Below are positions 16,306-25,301 of a stretch of DNA of 64,000 bases, piece by piece. Position 1 is the stretch's first letter. Every line of letters starts with the position of its first letter. Below the pieces are notes generated by a model. The model saw only the letters and a program-made list of their open reading frames with translations, ran no database searches and was not told where the DNA came from. The position numbers and the translations under genes are program-made. This DNA comes from an uncultured Alistipes sp. Its GTDB lineage: Bacteria > Bacteroidota > Bacteroidia > Bacteroidales > Rikenellaceae. Where the stretch lies: positions 120,606-184,605 of the forward strand of contig UQKD01000004.1 of NCBI GenBank assembly GCA_900541585.1, written 5' to 3'.

Positions 16306-16995
16306 CTATTCGAGGACGAACTTCGCCTGCACGTTATACTGCAGCTTGATGGTCTTGAAATCGAGCGGTTCGTCCGCCGCGGCGTCCTCGGCGACGCCCG
16401 TCGCCTTGGCGCTGCGCATCACGGCCATGTTGTCGTAAAAAACGGGCATCACGTTGTTGTTCGAATCGTAGATGTAGAAACATTTTCCGATCTTCTGCCC
16501 GATGGCTTCGGCCAGCGTCGCGGCGCTCTGGCGGGCGTTCTGCATCGCCTCGACGCGCACCTCGGCCTTATACTGTTCGATTTTCGAGTGCGAGACCTTC
16601 AGGATCGAGACATTCGAAATACCCAGTCCGTCCAGCGCCTGCCACACCTTGGCGACCATCGCCGAGGAACCCAGCTGCAACTGGTATTTGGCCGTCGCCA
16701 CCGAGGTGTTTTTCTTGAAGAACTCGCTCGACAGGTTGGCCATCTTGAGCTGTTTCTCGACGTCGACACCCGCACGTTTGAGCGCGGCGATCATGTCGCG
16801 CTGCTGGCTCTCGACCGAAATCTTGCCCTTCGAGTCGCGCTCGTTGATGATGATCTGCAGGTAGAATTCGTCGGGCGTGATCTCCTTTTCGGCACGTCCG
16901 TTCACCTGAATGTAGCTGGGGAAAGCCTCCTGCATCTGCGCTGCCGCGGGGAGGGCGAAAAACGCCACCGCCGCCAATAAAATCAGTCGTTTCAT
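16306..16995 (-). CDS. SIMPL domain-containing (DUF541) secreted protein
   Basis: DUF541/SIMPL proteins are periplasmic or outer-membrane proteins of unclear role, linked in some bacteria to oxidative stress tolerance. The 229-aa product has a signal peptide (MKRLILLAAVAFFALPAAAQ). The SIMPL pattern YIQVNGRAEKEITPDEFYLQ follows, and later VEAMQNARQSAATLAEAIGQKIG and the closing LQYNVQAKFVLE. A TAATCTTTG sequence about 25-35 bases upstream is near, but not exactly, the promoter consensus. Region 16996-17178 holds no gene; it has a CCGTCCG/CGGACGG inverted repeat at 17127-17165 downstream of the next gene. Confidence 0.85.
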   Translation of the reverse strand: MKRLILLAAVAFFALPAAAQMQEAFPSYIQVNGRAEKEITPDEFYLQIIINERDSKGKISVESQQRDMIAALKRAGVDVEKQLKMANLSSEFFKKNTSVATAKYQLQLGSSAMVAKVWQALDGLGISNVSILKVSHSKIEQYKAEVRVEAMQNARQSAATLAEAIGQKIGKCFYIYDSNNNVMPVFYDNMAVMRSAKATGVAEDAAADEPLDFKTIKLQYNVQAKFVLE

Positions 16996-17178
16996 TGTCT
17001 TTTCGTTTTTAGGTAACCATCTTACAAAGATTATGCAAGCCGGGCATCGCGCGGAACTGTTTTCAGCCGGAGCCGGTTTGCATCCCTTTGTATCCAGTAA
17101 AACGCCGGAAAACGAAAATACTGCATCCGTCCGGTTGCAAAAGCTCCGATTACACGGGCGGACGGTTTGCCGGTACGA

Positions 17179-18111
17179 CTATTTTTTATGCCCGGGATGC
17201 GTCGCACGCCACTTTTTAAGCTCCCTCGCGGTCAACTCACGAGTCTGCATCTCCGGTGTAAAAACAGGCGTATAGACACCGCCGTGCTTGGGTATCAGCA
17301 CGCCATCGGTAGTCTGAAACCGCGGAAACAGTCTTTTGGAAACCGCATATCCGTCATTCCAATCGCGATCGGGATCAGTCTCGTACCAATAGATTTGGAC
17401 TGCTGTTTTGTAATATTCGCCGTCGTAGCTCCCGGCCAGCGCCAGCGGCGTTCCGGGCAGCACTTCGTCCCCGACGTCGACCAGCACATTGTCGCCGTCG
17501 ACACAGATATACCAGGCCAGCGTGCCGTCCGGCTGCTCGACAAGCAGGTTCGGGCTGTTGGTCGTAAAACTCACCCGGGGAGCGTCGAAGCGTTTTTCGG
17601 GCTTTCGAATCTCCACGACCACACCACGGCGCATGGCGTAGACCGTATCCCCTTTCGATAGCGGAAACATGAAGCCCAGGCTTTCGCGCTCCGCCTCCGC
17701 CTTTCGGTACTTGTCCAGAACGTATACCGTTCGGATAACCCGTTGAGGCCGGAGCGTCGAACAGGGCATCCGATAGACGAAAGCGGTATCCACATCCGGA
17801 TCGAGCGGACCTAAATACCAACGCCACGAATAGTTATACCCCACCCCGTAACCCTCGTCAGCGGCCCGCAGGCTCAAAAACCGCTGGTTGTCGTAGTGCA
17901 CCGTATATTTATGCACGCCGGCGGAAAGGTTGCTGCAATTATACAGCTCCTTGAAATTGACCAGCACGGTAAGCGTTCCGCCGCTTTGTTTGTTTTCGAG
18001 AATAAAGTCGGTCGTTTTTTCGCCCGGCCCTTTCTCGGTGCGGATGCGCGGCTGTGCCGATACGGCGGCACACGTCAGTATGATCCATGCGGAAAACAGA
18101 ATTCGTATCAT
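17179..18111 (-). CDS. Secreted protein with degenerate M23 (LytM-like) domain
   Basis: The 310-aa product has a signal peptide (MIRILFSAWIILTCAAVSAQ). Its C-terminal half follows the M23/LytM layout: FPLSKGDTVYAMRRGVVVEI, then EQPDGTLAWYICVDGDNVLV and VDVGDEVLPGTPLALAGSYDG. In active M23 peptidases the equivalent region supplies zinc ligands (HxxxD, HxH). Here the expected histidines are missing (AWYICVDG instead of an HLH-type motif), so catalysis is doubtful. It may bind peptidoglycan or act as a regulator, as non-catalytic LytM proteins do. The GTG at 18136-18138 is an alternative start, but the ATG at 18109-18111 gives the better signal peptide. Confidence 0.7.
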   Translation of the reverse strand: MIRILFSAWIILTCAAVSAQPRIRTEKGPGEKTTDFILENKQSGGTLTVLVNFKELYNCSNLSAGVHKYTVHYDNQRFLSLRAADEGYGVGYNYSWRWYLGPLDPDVDTAFVYRMPCSTLRPQRVIRTVYVLDKYRKAEAERESLGFMFPLSKGDTVYAMRRGVVVEIRKPEKRFDAPRVSFTTNSPNLLVEQPDGTLAWYICVDGDNVLVDVGDEVLPGTPLALAGSYDGEYYKTAVQIYWYETDPDRDWNDGYAVSKRLFPRFQTTDGVLIPKHGGVYTPVFTPEMQTRELTARELKKWRATHPGHKK

Positions 18112-18151
18112 CGGTCTGTGGTTCAGGTCGTATCTCACGCGGACGCGCCGT

Positions 18152-19570
18152 TTATCGCCGCACGAGCTTCACGACGTTCTCCACATGGTGCGTGTGGGGA
18201 AACATGTCGACGGGCTGCACGGCCTCGACGCGGTAGGCGGCGTCCATCAGCTGGAGGTCGCGGGCCTGCGTGGCGGGATTGCAGCTCACATAGACGATCC
18301 GCCGGGGCGCGGCGCGCAGGATGACTTCGATCACCGGCTCGTCGACGCCCGCGCGCGGCGGGTCGAGGATGATCACGTCGGGACGGCCGTTCGCGGCGAC
18401 GAACCCGTCGTCGAGCACCGCCTTCATGTCCCCGGCGTAGAAGACCGTATTTTCAATGCCGTTCAGTTCCGAATTGACCTTGGCGTCGGCGATGGCTTCG
18501 GGAACGTACTCCACGCCCACCACCCTGGCGCAGCGCGCGGCGCAGAAGTTGGCGATGGTTCCCGTTCCGGTGTAGAGGTCGTAGAGCACGTCGCCAGGTT
18601 TCAAACAGGCGAAATCGCGGGCCACCTTATAAAGTTCGTACGCCTGCGCGGAATTGGTCTGGTAGAAGGATTTGGGTCCCACCTTGAAGCGCAGCCCCTC
18701 CATCTCCTCGATGATGTGGTCCTTGCCGCGGTAGCAGACCGGGTCGAGGTCGCCCACCGAGTCGTTGAACTTCGTATTGACGATATAGAACAGGGAGATG
18801 ATCTCCGGGAACTTCGCCGCCAGATGGTCCATCAGGGCCGTGATGCGGGGCCGGTCGTCGCTGTTGAAGACCACGATCACCATCACCTCGCCCGTCGAGG
18901 CCGTGCGGACGATCATGTTGCGCATCAGCCCCTCGTGCGAACGGGCGTTGTGGAACGTGTAGCCGTTCTCTACGCAGAACCGCTTGGCCTCCATGCGGAT
19001 GCCGTTCGACGGGTCGGGCTGCAACCAGCATTTGCGGATGTCCAGAACCTTGTCGAACATCGAGGGGATATGAAATCCCACGGCGGGCGCATCGCCGATG
19101 TCGCCCGCCGACTCGATCTCCTCGCGCGTCAGCCAGCGGCGGTCGGCGAAAGTGAATTCGAGTTTGTTGCGGTAGAACTGCGTCTGCGCCGAGCCGAGGC
19201 ACGGCGCGATTTCGGGCAGGGCGATCTTGCCGATGCGCGTCAGCTGGTCGCGGACCTGCTCGGTCTTGAAGCGCAGCTGCTCCCCGTAGGGCAGGTTCTG
19301 CCACTTGCAGCCGCCGCAGACGCCGAAGTGCTCGCAGAACGCCTCGGCCCGCAACGGCGATTTTTTCACATAGCGCACCACGAAGCCCTCCATGAAGCGG
19401 CGGCGTTTCGAACGGATCTGTACGTCGACCACGTCGCCCGGAACGGTCAGCGGCACGAAGACCACCACGTCGTTCCAGCGGCCCATGGCCTTGCCCTCGG
19501 CCGCGAGGGTCGTTATTTCAAGCCCCTCGATCAGGGGATAGTTCGCTTTTTTACGTGCCATTCTTGCCAT
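18152..19570 (-). CDS. rlmD: 23S rRNA (uracil-5-)-methyltransferase, RlmD/RumA type
   Basis: The TrmA/RlmC/RlmD family methylates C5 of a uracil (U1939 for RlmD) with SAM. The product of about 472 aa has a TRAM-like N-terminus, the iron-sulphur cysteines CEHFGVCGGCKW, and the SAM domain (VLYDLYTGTGTIANF, VGVEYVP). The catalytic block is DPPRAGVDEP ... YVSCNPAT, where Cys is the nucleophile. Target specificity between RlmC and RlmD is not provable here. The starts at 19568-19570 (MARMARKK) or 19559-19561 (MARKK) fit best because a consensus promoter lies just upstream. An earlier start at 19618 would be inside the promoter. Confidence 0.9.
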   Translation of the reverse strand: MARMARKKANYPLIEGLEITTLAAEGKAMGRWNDVVVFVPLTVPGDVVDVQIRSKRRRFMEGFVVRYVKKSPLRAEAFCEHFGVCGGCKWQNLPYGEQLRFKTEQVRDQLTRIGKIALPEIAPCLGSAQTQFYRNKLEFTFADRRWLTREEIESAGDIGDAPAVGFHIPSMFDKVLDIRKCWLQPDPSNGIRMEAKRFCVENGYTFHNARSHEGLMRNMIVRTASTGEVMVIVVFNSDDRPRITALMDHLAAKFPEIISLFYIVNTKFNDSVGDLDPVCYRGKDHIIEEMEGLRFKVGPKSFYQTNSAQAYELYKVARDFACLKPGDVLYDLYTGTGTIANFCAARCARVVGVEYVPEAIADAKVNSELNGIENTVFYAGDMKAVLDDGFVAANGRPDVIILDPPRAGVDEPVIEVILRAAPRRIVYVSCNPATQARDLQLMDAAYRVEAVQPVDMFPHTHHVENVVKLVRR

Positions 19571-19588
19571 AAATTCGAGTTTGGGATG

Positions 19589-19619
19589 CAAAGATATGAA
19601 AAAGCCGGACGGGTTCAAA
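19589..19619 (-). promoter_or_regulatory. Consensus Bacteroidetes promoter of the rlmD-type gene
   Basis: Read on the minus strand, -33 TTTG (19616-19619), 19 bases, then -7 TATCTTTG (19589-19596). The spacing and both boxes match the TTTG-N19-21-TAnnTTTG consensus. The predicted transcript starts about 10 bases before the chosen ATG. Confidence 0.75.
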
Positions 19620-19681
19620 CCCGAATTGCGTGCGGCTCGGCAAAACTTCCCGACGGGAAGGGGCCCCGGAGTCCGCCGGAA

Positions 19682-20815
19682 TCAGCCTTTTTCCGCCTTT
19701 TTCGCCTTGGCGCGCGCCCGCACGCCGCCGAGCCAGAAACCCAGCGCGAAAGGCCCGCCGATCAAAACCGCGAGTGCCAGCACGACGTAGAGCAGGATTT
19801 TGCCGACGAGTCCCGGCAGGGCGTCGAGCGTCGTCCGGACCAGTTCATCGCCCGTCGTGCGCAGCTGCTCGACCAGCGCCTCGCGCTCGCGCGTGACGTA
19901 CCGCTGCAACTCGCCGCGCTGACGGTCGAAGTCGGCGAAAGCGTTGTCCACCGAAGCGTTCATCGTCCAGATCAACTGCGTGGCCTGCCGGTTCAGCTCC
20001 TCCAGCACCTTGTCCGAAATCTCGGGCAGGTGCTCGGCAACGACCACGATGCGCGTAAAACTGCGTTCCAGCGAATCGAGCTGCGCCCCGACCTCGATGC
20101 GCAGGCTGTCCTGCCGGAGCCGCATCTCGAAGATGTCCTTCGACCAGCTCACGCTGTTGGTCACCTGCTGCGTCTGGCCGCTCAGGCGATCGTTGACGTC
20201 GGCCAGCACCTCGGCGATCGAGCCGGTGGCGTAATCGTGTTCGACACCGGCTGCCTGAAGGTATTCCAGCCACGCGAGGGTCGTGTTGTCGGTCTCGTCG
20301 CCTTCGGAGGCGGGATTTTTCCGGATATAGTCGTCGACGAAGGCCGCCATCAGATCGTAACGGTCCGCCGGAAGCACTTGCCGGGCGAGCCTTCCGGCCC
20401 GGCGGTCGAGCCGCAGGGCGGCGTCGCGGGCGATGTCGCTCTGGGAACCGAACAGCAGCGAATCGGGAGCTTCGGCAAAAGAATCATTCATGCGGCGGCA
20501 CAGGATCCACAGGTCGGCCAGCGCCACGTCGGGAATCCCCTGCATGGCGGCGGTCACCCCGGCGCGCGTGGCGCGGATTTTCCACCGCACGGCCGCCACA
20601 CGCACGTTCACGTCCGACGCCGCCGCGACGATCGAGTCGGCCGCACGGGCCACCTCGCCGGCCATGTCGTAGTAAAAGCCGCGCGTCATGGTCCGCACGT
20701 TCATCTGTTCCTTCGAAAGGGGGTCGCCCGTGGCCACGGCCACCTTCAGCAGCGAACACCCCGCAAACGACGCCGCGGCGAAAAGTGCGGCCGCCAATTT
20801 CATCCATCCGTTCAT
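19682..20815 (-). CDS. Uncharacterised lipoprotein with C-terminal membrane helix
   Basis: I do not recognise a family. The 377-aa product has a lipoprotein signal (MNGWMKLAAALFAAASFAGC) and an Ala/Asp/Arg-rich, largely helical body of about 300 residues, including likely coiled coil at 215-310 (LRQDSLRIEVGAQLDSLE, REREALVEQLRTTGDEL). A transmembrane segment near residues 340-362 (ILLYVVLALAVLIGGPFALG) is followed by a very basic tail (RARAKAKKAEKG). A lipid anchor at one end and a membrane helix at the other is unusual and could span the periplasm. It lies 31 bases after the esterase gene on the same strand. Confidence 0.75.
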   Translation of the reverse strand: MNGWMKLAAALFAAASFAGCSLLKVAVATGDPLSKEQMNVRTMTRGFYYDMAGEVARAADSIVAAASDVNVRVAAVRWKIRATRAGVTAAMQGIPDVALADLWILCRRMNDSFAEAPDSLLFGSQSDIARDAALRLDRRAGRLARQVLPADRYDLMAAFVDDYIRKNPASEGDETDNTTLAWLEYLQAAGVEHDYATGSIAEVLADVNDRLSGQTQQVTNSVSWSKDIFEMRLRQDSLRIEVGAQLDSLERSFTRIVVVAEHLPEISDKVLEELNRQATQLIWTMNASVDNAFADFDRQRGELQRYVTREREALVEQLRTTGDELVRTTLDALPGLVGKILLYVVLALAVLIGGPFALGFWLGGVRARAKAKKAEKG

Positions 20816-20846
20816 AACACTCCGTTTTACGCGTCAGGGACCGCAA

Positions 20847-21671
20847 TTATCGCTCCCGTTTTTTCACAAAGTCGCGGATGTAGCGCACCGCGACGTAATG
20901 GCCCGCCTGGGGCATGTTGCCGTGGTCGAACCCGTCGAACTCGCGGATCCCGACGTCGGGATGCCCCGCCACCTGCATCATGCGCCAGAAATAGGCGTTC
21001 TCCTCATAACGGCCCAGCATCTCCCGCTCGCGGTCGCCCGAGAGAATCAGGATCGGCGGGCAGTCGGGACGTATGTAGTTCAGCGGCGCCATGTCGTCCA
21101 CGACCACCTGCGTATCGGGAATCCCCATTTCGCGGCGTCGCGCGAAGTGGGTCACGACCTGCCCGCTGTAAGGGATCAGCGCCGCGAACGCCGTGTCGGG
21201 GTCGATGCCGTAGGGCGCCATCCAGCGTTTGTCCAGTCCGATCATCGAAGTCAGGTAACCGCCCGCCGAGTGTCCGGCGATGAAGATCAGCCGCGGGTCG
21301 CCGCCGTACGAAGCGATGTTTTTCACCACCCATGCGGCCGCAGCGGCGGCATCCGCCACGCAGTCGGCCACCTTCACGCGCGGAGCGAGGCGGTAGTCCA
21401 CGCCCACCACGGCGAAGCCTTTGTCACACAGCGCCTTCGGAATCTCGCGCCGCCCGCCCGTCAGGCCCCCGCCGTGAAACCACACGACGGTCGGGAATCC
21501 TTTTCTATCCACCGGATAACAAATATCCAGCCGGCAGAGCGAATCGACATAACCATCGTCCGCAGCATTGCGGTAAGCGATATTGGTTTCGGTCCGGCAG
21601 GCGGTCGTCTGGGCCGAAATCCCCGTGCAAAGCAGGGTCAGGGCCGCGAAAAGCGCAAAAAATCGTTTCAT
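20847..21671 (-). CDS. Secreted alpha/beta-hydrolase (esterase/lipase-like)
   Basis: The 274-aa protein has a signal peptide (MKRFFALFAALTLLCTGISA) and the hormone-sensitive-lipase-like features of a small carboxylesterase. These are the oxyanion motif WFHGGGLTGG, the nucleophile elbow IAGHSAGGYL, and a C-terminal Asp and His in FDGFDHGNMPQAGHY. It should hydrolyse short-chain esters in the periplasm; the substrate is unknown and could be acetylated glycans. It is transcribed away from the MBL gene. Confidence 0.87.
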   Translation of the reverse strand: MKRFFALFAALTLLCTGISAQTTACRTETNIAYRNAADDGYVDSLCRLDICYPVDRKGFPTVVWFHGGGLTGGRREIPKALCDKGFAVVGVDYRLAPRVKVADCVADAAAAAAWVVKNIASYGGDPRLIFIAGHSAGGYLTSMIGLDKRWMAPYGIDPDTAFAALIPYSGQVVTHFARRREMGIPDTQVVVDDMAPLNYIRPDCPPILILSGDREREMLGRYEENAYFWRMMQVAGHPDVGIREFDGFDHGNMPQAGHYVAVRYIRDFVKKRER

Positions 21672-21723
21672 GGGATCGGATCGTTTTGGGTCATAAAGAT
21701 AGGTAAAATCCCGTAAAAAGCAC

Positions 21724-21731
21724 TATCTTTG
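21724..21731 (+). promoter_or_regulatory. Candidate -7 element for the MBL hydrolase gene
   Basis: TATCTTTG fits the TAnnTTTG consensus, 32 bases before the ATG at 21763. No -33 box at standard spacing. The divergent esterase has only a weaker TATCTTTA about 20 bases from its start. Confidence 0.5.
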
Positions 21732-21762
21732 CCAAACCGACTGCATTAAAACAGCCATCATT

Positions 21763-22437
21763 ATGAAAATCGCCTGCCTGCAATTCAATCCGATACAGGA
21801 AAACACCTACGTCGTCTGGGACGACACCAAAGAGTGCATCGTCATCGACGCCGGAAACAGCAACCCGCGCGAAGATGCCGCACTGGACAACTTCATCGCC
21901 GAGCACGGGCTGAAACCCGTCATGGCGGTCAACACCCACGGCCATTTCGACCACACGCTGGGCGTCGAGCACCTCAAACAGCGCTACGGCATCCCTTTCG
22001 CCCTTTCGTCGAAGGACCGGTTCCTGCTGGACAACGCCGCGACAAGCGGCTCGGTCTTCGGGGTCAAGATCGGACAGATGCCCGCAGCGGACCTCGACCT
22101 CGACACCATGCCCGAGGTCCGCTTCGGGGAGACCGTCCTGCGCGTGATCCGCACCCCCGGCCACACCCCCGGCCATGTGGCGCTGTACGAACCCGTCTCG
22201 AAATCGCTCTTCACGGGCGACACGCTTTTCCGCGAGTCGATCGGCCGCACGGACCTGCCGGGCGGCGACTATTCGTGGATCATGCGCTCGATCCTCGACT
22301 CCCTGGTTCCGCTGGGCGAGGAGGTGCACGTCTATCCCGGCCACGGTCCCGAGTCGACGATCGGCCACGAACTGCTCTACAACCCCTTCATCGTCGAGGT
22401 GCTGAACGAGGAGGTGAATTACAGGAATCAAGAATGA
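21763..22437 (+). CDS. MBL-fold metallo-hydrolase (glyoxalase II-like)
   Basis: The 224-aa cytoplasmic protein has the metallo-beta-lactamase zinc motif NTHGHFDHTLG. Further metal ligands lie in TPGHTPGHV, FTGDTLF and YPGHGPESTIG, the order seen in glyoxalase II-like hydrolases. It lacks the C-terminal domain of true GloB, so the substrate is uncertain: a thioester such as hydroxyacylglutathione-type compounds is possible. It is the first gene of a plus-strand series that includes the FkbM protein and trmD. Confidence 0.92.
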   Translation: MKIACLQFNPIQENTYVVWDDTKECIVIDAGNSNPREDAALDNFIAEHGLKPVMAVNTHGHFDHTLGVEHLKQRYGIPFALSSKDRFLLDNAATSGSVFGVKIGQMPAADLDLDTMPEVRFGETVLRVIRTPGHTPGHVALYEPVSKSLFTGDTLFRESIGRTDLPGGDYSWIMRSILDSLVPLGEEVHVYPGHGPESTIGHELLYNPFIVEVLNEEVNYRNQE

Positions 22438-22504
22438 TCCCGGAAATACATACTGCCGCACATCCGTCCCCGACCGGTTCGCGCCGCCCACAACCATTGT
22501 TCCC

Positions 22505-23236
22505 GTGAAAACCCTGATCCATAAGATTCTCTACCGCACCCTGCCGCTCGAAGGCTACCTGCGCGCCGTGAGCCGGCTGTTCTTCCTCTGGCAGCGGCTG
22601 GGCATCGGACGCGAGGCCCCTGCCACGGAGTACGTCTACCACCTGCCGAAACTGGTCCGCGCAGGCGACACGTGCATCGACATCGGCGCCAACCTCGGCT
22701 ACTACGCCCGCACGATCTCCCGCCTCGCGGGTCCCTCGGGAAAGGTTTTCGCCGTGGAACCGGTGGCCCCGATCCGCAAGGTGCTGAGCCGCAACCTCCG
22801 CCGCTGCGGGAACGTCGACATCCTCCCCTACGCCCTGGGCACGGAGTCGAAGCCGGTCTCGATGGCCAACGACTCGGCGCGCGAGACGGGCTATTTCGGC
22901 ACGGGCCAGAACTTCGTCAACGAAGGCGGCGGCAAGGCCGACGTGGAGTTCACGGCCCAGATGCGCCGCGGCAGCGAGCTGTTCGGCAAACTGGAGCGCC
23001 TCGACTTCATCAAATGCGACATCGAGGGTTACGAGGTCGTCGTGATGCGGGAGATGCGGCCCCTGCTGGAGAGGCTCCGCCCCACGGTGCTGATCGAAAC
23101 GGGCGGCGAAAACCGTCCGCAGATCGTCGCGCTCTTCACCGGACTGGGCTACACGGGTTACACGCTCGACCGCGGACAGGAGATCCCGCTGGCCGAAAAT
23201 TCCACGAAAGACATCATTTTCAGACATGCGCATTGA
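22505..23236 (+). CDS. FkbM family SAM-dependent methyltransferase
   Basis: The 243-aa product has the class I SAM fold with motif [49 protein letters not shown] and LIETGG follow, typical of the Methyltransf_21 (FkbM) family, which often O-methylates sugars or polyketides. It may modify a surface glycan, but no glycan genes are adjacent. Its last 11 bases overlap the start of trmD. Confidence 0.88.
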   Translation: MKTLIHKILYRTLPLEGYLRAVSRLFFLWQRLGIGREAPATEYVYHLPKLVRAGDTCIDIGANLGYYARTISRLAGPSGKVFAVEPVAPIRKVLSRNLRRCGNVDILPYALGTESKPVSMANDSARETGYFGTGQNFVNEGGGKADVEFTAQMRRGSELFGKLERLDFIKCDIEGYEVVVMREMRPLLERLRPTVLIETGGENRPQIVALFTGLGYTGYTLDRGQEIPLAENSTKDIIFRHAH

Positions 23237-23903
23237 CATCATATCCTCCGTCCCCGAACTCATGACCTCCCCGCTCAACGAATCCATACTCAAACGGGCG
23301 CAGGAGAAGGGCCTCGTGGAGATCGTCGTCCACAACCTGCACGACTACGCCCACGACCGCCGCAAGACCACCGACGACTATCCGTTCGGCGGCGAAGCGG
23401 GTATGGTCATGAAGTGCGAACCGGTCTTCGAACTGGTCGAGAAACTCCAGAGCGAGAGGCGCTACGACGAGGTCATCTACACCTCTCCCGACGGTAACCG
23501 TTACAACCAGCACGAAGCCAACCGGTTGTCGACGCTTGAAAACATCATCATCCTCTGCGGCCACTACAAGGGCATCGACCACCGCATCCGCGAGCACCTC
23601 GTAACGCGCGAAATCTCGATCGGCGACTACGTGCTGACGGGCGGCGAGCTGGCGGCCTGCATCATCGCCGACTCGGTCGTGCGGATCATCCCCGGAGCCA
23701 TCGGCGACGAGGCGTCGGCCCTCACGGACTCGTTCCAGGACAACCTGCTGGCACCTCCGGTCTACACGCGGCCGGCGGAGTTCCGCGGCTGGCGGGTCCC
23801 CGACGTGCTGTTGTCGGGCAACTTCGCCGAGATCGCCCGGTGGCAGGACGACGAGGCTTACCGGCGCACGAAAGAGTTGCGGCCCGACCTTTTAGAAAGT
23901 TGA
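23226..23903 (+). CDS. trmD: tRNA (guanine37-N1)-methyltransferase TrmD
   Basis: TrmD makes m1G37 next to the anticodon, preventing +1 frameshifting at proline codons. The 225-aa SPOUT-class protein has [14 protein letters not shown], the knot region [15 protein letters not shown], and the C-terminal [16 protein letters not shown]. It overlaps the FkbM gene by 11 bases. In many bacteria trmD sits with rpsP/rimM/rplS, which are absent here. Confidence 0.97.
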   Translation: MRIDIISSVPELMTSPLNESILKRAQEKGLVEIVVHNLHDYAHDRRKTTDDYPFGGEAGMVMKCEPVFELVEKLQSERRYDEVIYTSPDGNRYNQHEANRLSTLENIIILCGHYKGIDHRIREHLVTREISIGDYVLTGGELAACIIADSVVRIIPGAIGDEASALTDSFQDNLLAPPVYTRPAEFRGWRVPDVLLSGNFAEIARWQDDEAYRRTKELRPDLLES

Positions 23904-23922
23904 AAGAGCAATCGGCCCCGAC

Positions 23923-24042
23923 TTTTTGATTTTAGAGAGGCGGATTTTGACATAACGAAGGCTGACGCGGAAGGGACATACAGACGTATTTCCCTTTCGC
24001 GGAGGACAAGGCAGGGCGAAAGGCGCCCTATAAAATCGAAAA
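23923..24042 (+). repeat. Dispersed structured ~120-bp repeat, copy B, in lpxB leader
   Basis: The ends TTTTTGATTTTA and TAAAATCGAAAA are an imperfect 12-bp terminal inverted repeat. Inside are GGGACATAC-agac-GTATTTCCC and AGGGCG-aaagg-CGCCCT hairpins. The right end is one base before the lpxB ATG. It is about 80% identical to copy C by eye, with compensating changes in the stems. Confidence 0.75.
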
Positions 24043-24043
24043 A

Positions 24044-25186
24044 ATGAAATATTACCTTATAGCCGGAGAGCCTTCGGGCGACCTGCACGGCGCAAACCTG
24101 ATCAAAGGGCTGCTGAAAGCCGACCCGCAGGCGGAATTCCGCTTCTGGGGCGGAGACCTTATGGCGGCGGCAGGCGGCAAGGAGAACTTACGAAAGCATT
24201 ATCGGGAAACCTCGTTCTTCGGCATCGTGCAGGTGCTTAAAAACCTCGGAACGATCCGCCGCCAAATGCAGGAGTGCCAGGCCGATGTCGCGGAGTTCGC
24301 CCCCGACGTGCTGATCCTGGTGGATTACCCGGGTTTCAACATGAAGATGGCCCGCTGGGCCAAAGAACACGGCATCCGCACCTTCTACTACATCGCCCCG
24401 AAGGTCTGGGCATGGCGCGAATGGCGGGTGAAGGCAATCCGCAAATACGTCGACCGGCTCTTCATCATCTTCCCTTTCGAGCGGACCTATTTCCCGAAAC
24501 ACGGCATCGAACCCATTTTCGAGGGCAACCCGCTCGTCGACGCCATCGAGACCCGGCGGACGACGCTCCCGACACCCGAGGAGTTCCGCCGCCGCAACTC
24601 CCTCGACCAGCGCCCGATCGTCGCCCTGCTGGCCGGCAGCCGCCGGGGCGAGATCCGCGACAACCTGCCGCTGATGGCCGCGCTGTCGCGAAAATTCCCC
24701 GAGCACCAGTTCGTGGTGGCGGGCGTCGCGTGGCTCGACCGGACGCTTTACGAACAATACATCGCCGGAAGCGACATCCGCTACGTCTCGGACCAGACCT
24801 ACGAGACGCTGGCGGCGGCCGAAGCGGCCGTGGTGACATCGGGCACGGCAACGCTCGAAACCGCCCTGCTGGGCATTCCCGAGGTGGTGGTCTACCGCAC
24901 GGTGTGGTGGCAGGTATGGCTGCGGCCCTACGTGCTGAAGGTCCCCTGGGTATCGCTCGTGAACTTGAACCTGGGGCGCGAAGCCGTCGCCGAGATCATC
25001 CAGTCGGATTTCTCGGTCGACTGCGCCGAACGCGAGCTGCGGGCGATTCTGCACGGCGGCAGCAAGCGCGGAAAGATGCTCGCCGACTTCGGCGAACTGC
25101 AAACGATCATCGGCGGCCCGGGCGCCAGCGAACGGTTCGCGGCGCGGATGGTCGCAGAACTGAAGACTGGAAACGCTGCTTTCTGA
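24044..25186 (+). CDS. lpxB: Lipid-A-disaccharide synthase LpxB
   Basis: LpxB joins UDP-2,3-diacylglucosamine and lipid X into the lipid A disaccharide at the inner membrane. The 380-aa protein begins YYLIAGEPSGDLHGANLI. It has FFGIVQVLKNL, YYIAPKVWAWREWRVK, FEGNPLVDAI and VVTSGTATLETALLG, all GT19 signatures. It is preceded by repeat copy B and its stop codon lies inside copy C. Confidence 0.97.
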   Translation: MKYYLIAGEPSGDLHGANLIKGLLKADPQAEFRFWGGDLMAAAGGKENLRKHYRETSFFGIVQVLKNLGTIRRQMQECQADVAEFAPDVLILVDYPGFNMKMARWAKEHGIRTFYYIAPKVWAWREWRVKAIRKYVDRLFIIFPFERTYFPKHGIEPIFEGNPLVDAIETRRTTLPTPEEFRRRNSLDQRPIVALLAGSRRGEIRDNLPLMAALSRKFPEHQFVVAGVAWLDRTLYEQYIAGSDIRYVSDQTYETLAAAEAAVVTSGTATLETALLGIPEVVVYRTVWWQVWLRPYVLKVPWVSLVNLNLGREAVAEIIQSDFSVDCAERELRAILHGGSKRGKMLADFGELQTIIGGPGASERFAARMVAELKTGNAAF

Positions 25187-25299
25187 TTTTAGAGGAGCAG
25201 ATTTCGACATAACGAAGACCGACGCGGAAGGGACATACCAGCGTATTTCCCTTTCGCGGAGGGCGAGGCAGGGTGAAATATGCCCTATAAAATCGAAAA
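25180..25299 (+). repeat. Dispersed structured ~120-bp repeat, copy C, in FAH-gene leader
   Basis: Same element as copy B: TTTCTGATTTTA at the left, TAAAATCGAAAA at the right. The inner hairpins are GGGACATAC-cagc-GTATTTCCC and AGGGTG-aaata-TGCCCT (with G-T pairs). It starts in the last codons of lpxB and ends 2 bases before the next ATG. Confidence 0.75.
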
Positions 25300-25301
25300 C
25301 A

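Noticed and set aside
17930..21283. 1117-codon plus-strand frame
   Set aside because: Runs antisense to the rRNA methyltransferase, lipoprotein and esterase genes; composition is that of a shadow frame.
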